Part shown: positions 1 through 8,226 of the stretch, in pieces
Numbering within the stretch: the stretch's first letter is position 1
Layout: each line of letters opens with the position of its first letter
Source: Dissophora ornata
Taxonomy: Eukaryota; Mortierellomycota; Mortierellomycetes; Mortierellales; Mortierellaceae
Assembly (NCBI GenBank): GCA_025201705.1
Contig: MU617550.1
Span: 1 to 10,950, forward strand
Length of the DNA stretch: 10,950 nt
Reading direction: 5' to 3'
Notes under the pieces: model-generated
Told to the model about the DNA's origin: nothing
What the model saw: the letters and a program-made list of their open reading frames with translations, nothing else
Databases searched by the model: none
Position numbers and translations under genes: made by a program

Positions 1-1140
1 AAAAAAAAAAAGCAAAAATCTTGATTAGGCGAACGATGTGTAGTGGAATTTGCATAAACGCGGCACAAAAGTAGAAAAGGAAAGAAGGAGGAAGGAGAGT
101 TGGAATGCGTTCTTGTCAGAAAGTCCGTAAGAGCAGGAGAAAGCCACAGTTACTTCGTAAAAGGTGGTCGATGCTCGCAACTGCTTTCAGCAGCGGGCAA
201 GATGGAAAGACGGAAAGCGTACGAATCTGGATTTTCACCGAGATTCGGTGGCGCGTTTATTATTGAGACATGCCAGTAAAACAGCTGGCCTTCATGAAAT
301 ACGCTTTAAGACATTAAACTTTATCACTTCCTGCGCGTTTACCATACCTGGAGTTCTTGCAGTGCTGCTTGGAGGAAGTGCCAGCAAGAGCAGCAGCTGA
401 GGCGGGGCTATGATGTGGGTCCATCTAGACAACTGTCCCTACGCGGTCGAGGATCACTGGTTATCCACCATTGCAAAAGGCTGAACTGCACCCGTTGCGC
501 CACCAACTGTAGATGGATGTTTTGCTGCACCTGGCTACTGCTGCCACAACTTCCTCGAACGTTGTTGATATTACTGTCGCCAAGATCGCATACTGAGAAT
601 CTCTCTAGAACAAAGCTTGCGACATGTTGCCCAAAGGCAGGGCTGTTCAGTGTCGATGAAGACATCACATTGACGATGGCCTTAACAACGATGAAGATTG
701 GGCGGTGGGTTGAGAAAGACTTGGCGGATAGGGTTTTACGGAAACGAATCAGGGCCAGTTGGTTTGTTCGATGAGACCGAGCAAAGCAAAAAAAAAAAAT
801 GGGCGGCACCAATGAGTATAAATTGCATTAACCATCACATGATATTTAGTATTTTTATGCTAGCCTAGGCCTCGGCACTCTGCAAGATCTCATGATAGCC
901 ACACCGTCATTGGCCCCCACATCGTCTGGCGCCTGCTTTCTAGACTGGCCATTGGCCCTAGACGCTGGTCGGAGTGGGCGGTGCGCTGGGTACTGAAGCA
1001 GCGGCTTTCTGTCTCGCTCATATCGTCTGCAGAGTGCGCGCATAGCATGGCCCATTCATGTGCGTGCAAGTAGAGTTGGACTGAGTTGAGACCGGTGAGA
1101 CCTGTATCTGCTCTCGTCCTGTCAGCAGTCCCCCTGCGAC
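1..1140. other. Left-edge region without a supported gene
   Basis: I find no gene I can support here. Several open frames overlap between about 160 and 850 on both strands, the longest 119 codons (+) and 134 codons (-), but they compete with each other, start at non-ATG codons or lack good initiation context, and show no motif I recognise. The first 160 bases are purine-rich on the + strand. Read on the - strand they resemble the pyrimidine-rich leaders that precede the start codons in this window, so a leftward gene may begin near or beyond the left edge. A minus-strand ATG at 55-53 stays open to the edge, but 18 codons are too few to judge. The right part (about 860-1140) is the distal promoter of the gene starting at 1333. 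Confidence 0.4.
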
Positions 1141-1205
1141 ATGCATGGCAGGCCAATGAGGGAACTCGTCTTTTTTTTTTTTCTCTTCTCGCACAACTAT
1201 ATATT
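909..1205 (+). promoter_or_regulatory. CCAAT and TATA promoter of the small gene at 1333
   Basis: Two inverted CCAAT boxes (ATTGG) lie at 909-913 and 951-955, both followed by a C-rich run, and a direct CCAAT lies at 1153-1157. A TATA element (TATATATT) sits at 1198-1205, about 130 bases before the ATG at 1333, and is followed by a CT-rich leader. CCAAT boxes are bound by the conserved HAP/NF-Y complex; that this happens here is inference. Confidence 0.5.
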
Positions 1206-1332
1206 CTTACTCCATATCCCTTTCTTTTTCTTAACTCTCCCGCCTCGTTTTTCTCCTCACTATCGCGCTCTCCACCTCAACGATAACGACCCGTGTCCGA
1301 CCGCACCTCGCTTCCTCGACCTTTTAACTACC

Positions 1333-1770
1333 ATGGCCGACCAGAAAGTAACCTTCCAAACTATCCCCCAGGTTTCCCGCCAGCCCATCGTGGCCATCGA
1401 CACGTCTGCCCCTCCAACTTTGCAAGTCGTGGACTTGGACGGAATCCAGCCGATCACCATTCCCGGATCTGGATCGTCCTCGTTGGCGAACAACACTGCT
1501 ACCGGCAGCTACAACGGTATCGAAGACAGTACCTCCCCAACGAGTCCATCCAAGTCCGTGGGCACAAAGACCGGTACCCGCTCGACGTTTTGCCCGAACG
1601 TGCGTCGAAAAAGTACAAAGTTGACCGATGCAGACTACGAGGAGCATGATGGTCCCGTGCCAGCATTTCAGCCTCAAGGATGGCTGCAAATGTTAGGTCT
1701 CAAGAAGTCTGCCAACTTTGGCCAGCCTCTCGATGGCAACGGCGAACCTTGCCAGCAGTCTTACTACTAA
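1333..1770 (+). CDS. Small low-complexity protein of unknown function
   Basis: Single-exon frame of 145 residues. The start is chosen at 1333 because its context is a near-ideal ACCATGG, the TATA box lies about 130 bases upstream, and codons from here on favour C in third position, as in the recognised genes. The frame stays open upstream to 1141, but that part only translates the TATA box and the CT-rich leader. The protein has no signal peptide and no membrane segment. Residues 44-85 are a Ser/Thr/Gly/Asn-rich, probably disordered linker with proline-directed sites (TSPTSPSK, 68-75). A basic patch follows (RRKS, 91-94, a possible basophilic kinase site), then an acidic stretch (99-106). The C-terminal part (108-145) has an FQPQGWLQMLGLKKS segment that looks like the most constrained, possibly helical, piece. 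It ends CQQSYY. I recognise no family. It may be a lineage-restricted regulatory or adaptor-like protein, but no function can be assigned. Confidence 0.7.
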   Translation: MADQKVTFQTIPQVSRQPIVAIDTSAPPTLQVVDLDGIQPITIPGSGSSSLANNTATGSYNGIEDSTSPTSPSKSVGTKTGTRSTFCPNVRRKSTKLTDADYEEHDGPVPAFQPQGWLQMLGLKKSANFGQPLDGNGEPCQQSYY

Positions 1771-2047
1771 TAAAGGCTGTTGCTGAGCTACCTGTCGACG
1801 AAGCGATGAATAACGAAGACGCAGCAGACTTTAACATTGGGCTATCGACACAACTCCCCTACTTTCTAGTTCCCTGATGCGGATGACCCAAGCCAGTATA
1901 TTTTTTTTTGGTTTGCTCTCACTGTATTTTTTTTTTCTCATCACCGCGCTCGGGGATGTATTTGATCTTTGATCTACCCTCCACCCTCTCCGTCTCCAAT
2001 ACGAATTGTATAATCCTCCTTTGACACCCCTCCCCGATCCTATTAAA
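1769..2047 (+). terminator. 3' UTR and poly(A) signals of the 1333 gene
   Basis: An AATAAA overlaps the stop codon (1769-1774), too close to be the only processing signal in a typical transcript. A second candidate, ATTAAA at 2042-2047, lies after T-rich tracts near 1900-1940. The stretch between holds no supported coding sequence. Confidence 0.35.
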
Positions 2048-3081
2048 AAACAAGATATATTGTCGTCATATTAGACACCTTTGAGTTGGAAATTGTTGTT
2101 GTTATGTTTTGCACGGTTGCTCTGTTCTGCCGTCGGAACCTGTACGTGTTTACATGCTCTTTCGCTCAACCAGCTTTTTTTTCTCGGAGCATACTCAAAG
2201 TAGAATTAGTGCCTGTGCTAGCCTTTTGCTCGTTGCTCCCTTGCACAATGACGGAAGAAGAGAGAGCTCGCGTGCATCGGCGACCCTTCTAGGCACATAT
2301 TTGTGCTGGGAGACAAACAACACAAAACTAGAACCACAAAATCGTCAAAGAGATCTTGTTTTATGTAGTCTATATTCCACTGCGGCTGAGAGACAGGCAG
2401 ATGCAGTCATTTCAATTTCCAACTCCCAAAAGGCAGAAACTGCAATGCAGTCGTCGTCATCTAAGCCCGCACCCACAAACCCACAGGCTAGTCTATTTCG
2501 GAGTGAAGATGGTCCGTGTCAAGCAAAATGCCACATACAAGAGGGATGGCGCAGGAGCCACTTTAGGAGTCACAGCGGCGACGCGTTTCCTACCGCAGAC
2601 ATGAACGTGTCCACCAAACGGAGCTGGTTCACTGTCCGTTATCGCGTCTGAATCAACCGCAAGATAGGATGTGGACACGAGGAAGGGGAAGAGTGACCAC
2701 AAACAGAAGACACAAGCGTGGATCGCTTTGATGCATGGACAATAGATGATGCCACCGTGTCATCGCCTATTTTTTTATGCTGATAGAGTTAGTCTAGACA
2801 GCGACTTTCCAGCAGTGCGGTCCATTCCGGCGCCGGTTCTGACCACACACCGCTGCACCTGTCGTGAACGCGTTCACGGCCACGTTCCCGTCGAATTGCA
2901 CATAGTGCTTACCTTTGTCTCCCCGGCCCCCGCCCTTGGCTCTGGGACTTGTGGTGGCCCGTCCCTGCGTGGGTAAGACAGGCACTTTTCTGTCGTCCAG
3001 TTGCTGGTGGGCGCCTCTCTCTGTCAGTCCAGGCGCGTCATTTTCCCCATCTTGTTGTGCCCCCTCCCCCCTCGTTTCTTT
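2048..3081. other. Intergenic region upstream of the carrier gene
   Basis: No gene is supported in this kilobase. The open frames on both strands (for example 2109-2651 + and 2493-2702 -) begin at TTG or similar codons, lack a plausible ATG and show no recognisable domain. The right third becomes GC-rich and carries two perfect palindromes (2827-2836 and 2863-2878), listed separately. Confidence 0.4.
2863..2878. promoter_or_regulatory. 16-bp perfect palindrome around an ACGCGT box
   Basis: CGTGAACGCGTTCACG reads the same on both strands. Its centre contains ACGCGT, the core bound by MBF-type cell-cycle factors in ascomycete yeasts. It lies about 310 bases upstream of the carrier ATG and about 220 upstream of its TATA box. 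The symmetry suggests a homodimeric binding site; the factor is unknown. Confidence 0.4.
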
Positions 3082-3088
3082 TATATAT
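3082..3088 (+). promoter_or_regulatory. TATA box of the carrier gene
   Basis: TATATAT lies 87 bases before the ATG at 3175, inside and followed by a long pyrimidine-rich leader, the same arrangement as in the other genes of this window. Confidence 0.55.
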
Positions 3089-3174
3089 CTCTCTTCTATT
3101 TCGACCCCTGCTCCACTCTTCACTCCCTCCGCCATTCACTCGATCGGGTCCCCATCGCAACACACAGACGCACC

Positions 3175-6087
3175 ATGGACATGGATGACTCACAGCGTCA
3201 CCACCTTGTCCAGTCCGCCTTCCACGCCCTGGACCACAACAAGGACGGCTCTATCAACGCTCGCGACCTGCTCAACGTCTACGCGGACACTTTCCCATCG
3301 CCCGAGCCAGGACACGCCATACTAGATGAGGTGAGGAATCCACATCTCGATCCCTTCTCATTCTCCTTCCCTCCTTCCTCTCGCAGTCCGGCGCCGGATC
3401 AGCATCGCCTTCAAAAACTCTGGACCTGATCACTCGACTCTCAGTCCTCCCGTCTCACCCTTTGGTGGAGTTTGCCATGCTCTCTCCTGAGACTTTTTGC
3501 CCAGATCTCAATACCGGAAGGGGAGGCAGACTTCAACATCAGCGCGATCTCGTCTTCGGAAGGACTGCTATCCTCCCATGAGAGGCAGGCTTGAACAAAT
3601 TGTCTGGGATAGTCTGCTTTCCGGACGGACCATGAGCGTCAGGGCGTTGATCCCCACCTTCTAGCTCTCGACCTTCAATTGCTCTTCTCGGGGGGTTTTT
3701 TTATCAGCACCCCCCCACTCCTCCCTCGTTTTTTTTTTGCTGTATCTTTAATCGTGTTCTTTCCGATCTGGGGTGTGTGTATTTTAGGCCACAGCGAATG
3801 TCCTGATCTCGATCGCCTCTAGTGCATCTGGGGACGGTCAGGGTTCACCATCGATCTCGTTCCAGGACTTTCAGCATTTTTTAAAGATTCATCGGATAGA
3901 AGTCATTCCCACGGGTGAGGAGTGGACCCGCGAGAGCTTGGAGGCATTGCTCAAAGATATGACCCAGGTCAAGACCAGGATCTCGGATAGTCTTTATCAG
4001 GAAGCGCCAGGTAAATAATGCACAGACGAATGAGAATAAGGGAGGGGCAAAGTAAGAGGAGCACTGAATATGTGTGTGAGAAAAGAGAGAGAGAGAGTGT
4101 GTGTATGAGAGAGAGAGGGAGAGAGGAAAGGGACGGAGAGATCTTTCTGCAAGCTTGTGTACAACATCGGCAAAAACAAAAAAAAAAGGCGTTGCGTGGG
4201 ATGTGAATAGCATACCCCCTCGTTGGTGTCATTGTTCATGCCTGTTGTGCGATGTTTTGTTTGCTGGTCAGCCACCAATATCAGACCGACGCGGGGGAAG
4301 CTGTAGTCGATGTCTGTAGACAGCTTAATGTTCAGCCGCAATTGCTGGGTCGGGTACAGTCTTCTCACTGAGCTTAATGCGAAACACTTCTCTCATTTGT
4401 TTTACCTTTTCCCTCAGAGCCCGTAGTCGTAACGAAACCGAGTCAAATCGATGAGAGTCTGCGGCTGGCACTAGAGTCAGTCAAAGGAGTGTTGACGAGC
4501 GATACAGTCAAGTACTTGATTGCGGGTGGAGTCGCAGGAGCTGTCAGTCGCACCATCGTCAGTCCTCTGGAGCGAATGAAGATTCTATTCCAGGCAAGTT
4601 TGTGAAGGGATCAAATGAAGAAAGGACAAAGGGGGGGGCCATGCGCGCGCTCGCCGTGAAATCGTAGACACATGTTTGCCTGTTATCGCATTATCAGATT
4701 TGCGTCGGTTATCCTATTGTCACCTGTGTGTTTGGCACCCCATGACAGGGTCCACTCTTCAGGTCGGTCGAGGCACATTGAACTCGGATGACTTGGATTT
4801 AACAGACATGAGTATTTGGATCTTTTGAAATATAGGTGCAAGGCCCAGAACCAGCTAATTTCCAAGGCGTGATTCCTACATTACGAAAGATGTGGACTGA
4901 CGAAGGGTTCTTGGGGTTCATGCGCGGTAATGGTACCAATGTCATCCGTATCGTGCCCTACAGTGCTGTCCAATTTGCAAGTTATGAGCAGTTCAAGAAG
5001 GTAAGCAAGAGACCATTTCTCCTTTGTACCGTATTTTTTTTTTTGTTTTTGTTTTTCATACTTGGGGATACTGCAAAAAATTGGTCTCTGAATCTAACAT
5101 CCGCATGTCCGTTGCAGCTGTTAATGGAGCCCGGCAAGAACGATCTGGATACGCCAAGGAGATTGAGTGCGGGAGCATTAGCAGGATTGACCTCTGTAGC
5201 ATGCACTTATCCCCTGGATATCGTTCGCACCCGACTTTCGATTCAATCCGCACAGGTTGCCAACACAAAGGAAGCACAGGCGGCGCTTCCAGGCATCTGG
5301 AAGACGATGGTGCTTATCTATACGAAAGAAGGAGGCGTCGTCGGTCTTTACCGAGGCTTGGGACCCACACTCATGGTAAGGAGGAAGGTCACGTTTTACT
5401 CAAAGACTAGAAACATGACATGTGCATCTCTCGAGAGACTGACTAGACTGGCCTCTGTCGTTCTTTTTACTTTGACATTATAGGGTGTGGCGCCATATGT
5501 GGCCCTCAACTTTCAAGCATATGAAGTTTTGCGCGCATATTTGACACCGCCTGGAGAGACATCACCCAGTGTTTCCAGGAAGCTGTTGTGCGGTGCCGCA
5601 GCAGGAAGTTTTGCTCAGACCGTGACATACCCCCTGGATGTTCTCCGGCGTCGTATGCAGGTCACTCAGATGGCGTCTGTATCATACAAGTATTCCTCAA
5701 CGTGGGATGGAGGTATGCTTCATCATTTTTTCTTGGAAGAATATCAACTCGCTTGTTGAAGGCGGACTTTTTTTGGTCGGATGGGGATCATCGATAAGTA
5801 TTAACAGTTCACCATCTATCGTTAATGTCATAGTCAAGAAGATTCTCAAGCAAGAGGGCGTCCGTGGTCTTTACAAGGGCATGGTGCCAAACTATCTGAA
5901 AGGTAACGCGAGTCCCCGAGGTTTATCTACAGACTGTCGTCTCCTCCATGATTTTTTACTGACATCCAATATTCGTTTTTTTTTCTTTCTTCTCTTCCCA
6001 GTGGCCCCTGCAATCTCAATATCGTTTGTTGTGTACGAACAATGCAAGCAAGTTTTGGTTGGAAAGAAGATGACGGCTGGAATGTAG
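3175..6087 (+). CDS. EF-hand-containing mitochondrial carrier (SLC25 family, Ypr011c-like core)
   Basis: Spliced protein of 453 residues. Exons: 3175-3330, 3788-4010, 4418-4593, 4836-5000, 5118-5375, 5484-5712, 5834-5902, 6002-6087; all junctions keep frame. Residues 20-31 form a canonical EF-hand loop (D20, N22, D24, G25, I27, with D31 at position 12). A second, degenerate EF-hand follows (about 53-84, ending ISFQDFQHFL) with an irregular loop. Residues 155-445 are three carrier repeats with signatures PLERMK (176-181), PLDIVR (272-277) and PLDVLR (376-381). Membrane segments include AGGVAGAVSRT, RGNGTNVIRIVPYSAVQF and GVAPYVALNFQAYE. These last two resemble the yeast Ypr011c and CoA-carrier group, not the SCaMC/ATP-Mg group, which carries PETAVKF and PYAGIDL there. 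The protein is expected in the mitochondrial inner membrane. The EF-hand implies calcium control from the intermembrane side (inference from SCaMC and aralar). Substrate is uncertain: adenosine 5'-phosphosulfate/PAPS or a related nucleotide is the best guess. Confidence 0.9.
3331..3787 (+). other. Long first intron of the carrier gene
   Basis: This 457-base GT-AG intron (GTGAGG ... TTTTAG) is the longest in the gene. Joining its flanking exons gives a continuous EF-hand pair (EATANVL helix, then ISFQDF), which supports removing it whole. It contains an internal, very strong acceptor at 3386 (CT-rich tract ending CTCGCAG), after which the exon frame stays open for 64 codons to a TGA at 3579-3581. 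It also contains the palindrome TCCGGCGCCGGA. Confidence 0.7.
4083..4140 (+). repeat. GA-rich microsatellite in carrier intron 2
   Basis: Imperfect (GA)n tract interrupted by a short GT run, inside the 407-base intron 4011-4417. It is purine-only over long stretches on the + strand and produces long but meaningless open frames on both strands. Confidence 0.85.
4594..4835 (+). other. GC-AG intron (carrier intron 3)
   Basis: The donor reads CAG|GCAAGT and the acceptor AAATATAG|GTG. Splicing here gives the uninterrupted carrier motif PLERMKILFQ-VQG, exactly as in family members. The nearest GT downstream would shift the frame. Apart from the C at position 2 the donor matches consensus strongly, as is usual for GC-AG introns. 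Confidence 0.85.
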
Positions 6088-6314
6088 GGAAGATTTGTAG
6101 AAAAAGCCGATCTCTTCCTCAAAATATCGACGACATCTTGGACACACCACCTCAAAAGAAAAAAAAAAAGAAAGAAAGAAAGAAAAAAAAAGAAATCCCC
6201 CCCTTGCTTTTAATAGTTGTCATTTTTTTTTGTCCTCTCCACTCCTACACTCTATCTCTATTCAGTCCTCTCTATCTACGTTATAGATCCCACATACAAA
6301 AATCAGACAATAAA
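6088..6314 (+). terminator. 3' UTR and poly(A) signal of the carrier gene
   Basis: After the stop at 6085-6087 come an A-rich purine run (6154-6195), a C run and T-rich sequence, then AATAAA at 6309-6314. This is the likely end of the carrier transcript. Confidence 0.5.
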
Positions 6315-6414
6315 ATAACGACCCTTCCAACGTCGCTCCTGTTTATTTTCATAATTATCGATTGTCGTCCACCACGGTCCATCTTGTTTCGATACACAGA
6401 GCTTATTCAAGCTG

Positions 6415-6445
6415 GAAGCTTCTTTGACTCGAAAGAGTATAAAAG
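6415..6445 (+). promoter_or_regulatory. Strong TATA promoter module with a heat-shock-like inverted unit
   Basis: GAAGCTTC (6415-6422, the nGAAnnTTCn pair recognised by heat-shock factor) lies 15 bases before TATAAAAG (6438-6445), which is followed by a CT-rich leader including (CT)9. This is the best TATA box in the window, yet the downstream gene has its own TATA at 6965. See the finding on the orphan promoter. Confidence 0.5.
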
Positions 6446-6960
6446 CGAGCCTCTTTCTTCTCTTCTCTTTTCTTCCTGTCCATTCGCCACCAACAGGACG
6501 CTTCAGGAAAGTACAAAATATCTTTCTCTTCTCTCTCTCTCTCTCTCTCACTCCTTGGACCCACGTCCAGTGTTTTGCTTGGCTTCTCTTGTCTTTCCTT
6601 TGTTTCCACGAACCTCTTTATTGTTGTTGTCGTTTTTGGGGCTATCCACAAAAGGATGGCGAGAAATGGGGGATGGGAGTGATAGTTCGAGGATTAACCA
6701 AGCTCTCCTCGTTTGAACACCGTAGCGCGTACCTGGGGCTCGCCCTGCGCGTTGAAGCGATACATGGGCACGAATCCGGTTCTAAGGACTAACCAAAGAG
6801 CGATCAGGACAGGTCTCTGCTTTTTTGTCATCACGCGTTTTTAAAATTTTCAGATTTTAATTGCGAGCGGGATGCAGGTTTCTTTTGGACAAAATGGAGC
6901 AAGTTTTAAGCTCTCTGCTCCATGGGTCCAAAAAAACCTGTGCAACGAACCACGGACCAG
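6446..6960 (+). other. Transcript-like region without a coding frame
   Basis: After the TATAAAAG box there are only very short ATG frames (8 codons from 6655, 16 codons from 6667, 26 codons from 6762). No tRNA or known structured RNA could be recognised by eye. The stretch may be a non-coding transcript, or a long alternative 5' leader of the dehydrogenase gene that starts at 7037. Confidence 0.35.
6531..6548 (+). repeat. (CT)9 microsatellite
   Basis: Perfect dinucleotide tract within the CT-rich leader that follows the TATAAAAG box at 6438. Confidence 0.9.
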
Positions 6961-6964
6961 TTGT

Positions 6965-6970
6965 TATAAA
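6965..6970 (+). promoter_or_regulatory. TATA box of the dehydrogenase gene
   Basis: TATAAA lies about 67 bases before the ATG at 7037, followed by a T/C-rich stretch and a short (CA)n run. An ACGCGT box is present at 6833-6838. Confidence 0.6.
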
Positions 6971-7036
6971 GACCTGTTTCTCGCCCTCATTCTTTCTTTT
7001 TCTCTTATTCACACACACACAAAACACGTTACAACA

Positions 7037-8199
7037 ATGAGCTCCATGAAACAGCTGGCGTACTGGAAGACATACTTCACTCCCAACCGCTACTCAAACG
7101 ACCTCATCCCTGATCAGACCGGCAAAGTGGCGATTGTGACTGGTGCCAACACAGGACTCGGATACGCGACCATGGTCGCTTTGGCTGGTCACGGCGCACA
7201 TGTCTTTTTGGCCTGCCGTAGCGAGGAACGTACCTTGCATGCGATCGAGAAGGCTAAACAAGAGATCAAGGAAAAGTACCCCCGAGCTCCGGCCCCCAAC
7301 CTCGAGTTTTTGGAATTGGACTTGAACGATATGAACAAGTGTAAGAAGGCTGCGAACGAGTTCTTGAACAAGGGGTTGCCTTTGCACCTGCTTGTCAATA
7401 ACTCGGGTATCATGACGACCCCTTTTGCGTTGAGTGCCGATGGCATCGAACAGCAATTCGCTGTTAACCATATGGGGTAAGAGAACTTAGCGATTGTTTA
7501 AAAATATAGCCTGTTAAACTGTTAGGGTGTTAATTGTCGTCCCTTTCCTTCCTTCCTCTTCATAGACACTTTGTTTTCACGACGACGCTGTTGGATCGGA
7601 TCAAGGAGTCACAACCTTCGAGAATTATCGTTTTGAGGTAACACTTCTGGAGATACACACGTATCAATACCTCCGGTTAACTGTCGCACTAATTGTGCAA
7701 TTGCTTCGTTCCACTCTTTCCTCGGTACAGTTCTCATTCCCACGAAAGACCAGTCGAGGGCGGTATCGACTTTGACACCCTTAACGACGAGAAGATGTCC
7801 ACCATCGTTTCTCGCTATGGTCGTTCCAAACTCGCCAACGTTCTCTTTGGCAAAGCACTCGCCCGTCGACTTGCCGATACGCAAGTTTATGTCAACATTG
7901 TCCACCCTGGCTTTGTGGCCACAGAGCTGCAGCGCCACAATAAGGACTTGTTTGGACCGGTGGTCCTAAGGATTCTTGAGGCTATAACATTTGTCATGGC
8001 AATGACCCCAGAAGTCGGTGCGTTGACACAGTTATATGTCGCTACGAGTCCCGAGATTGTGGACAAGGATATCCGAGGACGATATTTTGTTCCTATTGCG
8101 AATGAGATTCAGCCGAGTGCTTATTCTCAGGATGAGGCGTTGCAAGAGAAGTTGTGGGCGTTCTCGGAGAAGTTGGTTAAAGAGAAAGTTCGCGCGTAG
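7037..8199 (+). CDS. Short-chain dehydrogenase/reductase, retinol-dehydrogenase-like
   Basis: Spliced protein of 326 residues from exons 7037-7476, 7566-7637 and 7731-8199. The two introns (89 and 93 bases) have GTAAGA and GTAACA donors. The start follows a TATA box and an ACAACA leader. Residues about 28-60 form the first Rossmann strand with the cofactor motif TGANTGLG (35-42). NNSG at 121-124 corresponds to the NNAG structural motif. Catalytic residues are Ser171 or Ser172, Tyr200 and Lys204 (YGRSK). NIVHPGFVATEL follows, the usual PG motif after the active site. CR at 60-61, after the second strand, suggests NADP(H) preference as in related reductases (inference). The length is normal for retinol dehydrogenase/WWOX/Tic32-type SDRs. 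No clear membrane anchor is seen. The substrate cannot be told; such fungal enzymes act on aldehydes, ketones, sterols or retinoid-like lipids. Confidence 0.92.
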
Positions 8200-8220
8200 G
8201 AAACCTTGCTGATTATACGT

Positions 8221-8226
8221 AATAAA
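8221..8226 (+). terminator. Poly(A) signal of the dehydrogenase gene
   Basis: AATAAA lies 21 bases after the stop codon ending at 8199, which implies a very short 3' UTR. Confidence 0.6.

Noticed and set aside
1141..1332. In-frame N-terminal extension of the small gene with a very hydrophobic, Phe-rich segment resembling a membrane anchor
   Set aside because: The hydrophobic residues come from T-rich and CT-rich promoter and leader sequence that includes the TATA box; the ATG at 1333 has a much better context.
2109..2651. 180-codon plus-strand frame between the first two genes
   Set aside because: It starts at TTG, its composition is unlike the neighbouring exons, it shows no domain and it overlaps other frames of similar quality.
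2493..2702. Minus-strand frame beginning with a signal-peptide-like sequence (MWSLFPFLVS...)
   Set aside because: The first codon is TTG on the minus strand, not ATG. There is no start nearby, no TATA box or leader and no recognisable mature domain.
3512..3600. Possible cassette exon in carrier intron 1 reading ISIPEGEADFN after a GCCCAG acceptor at 3504
   Set aside because: There is no acceptable GT donor downstream before the frame stops, and direct joining of exons 1 and 2 already gives a coherent EF-hand pair.
3881..4368. Minus-strand frames with hydrophobic and Ser/Leu repeats
   Set aside because: They are the complement of the GA-rich microsatellite in carrier intron 2 and of carrier exon 2.
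6680..6692. GTTCGAGG resembling a tRNA B box downstream of the orphan promoter
   Set aside because: The flanking bases do not form a T-arm stem, and no matching A box or acceptor stem is present at the right distance.
6042..6716. 224-codon plus-strand frame after the carrier gene
   Set aside because: It begins inside the last carrier exon in another frame and continues through A-rich, T-rich and CT-repeat UTR sequence, giving Lys, Phe, Leu and Ser runs.
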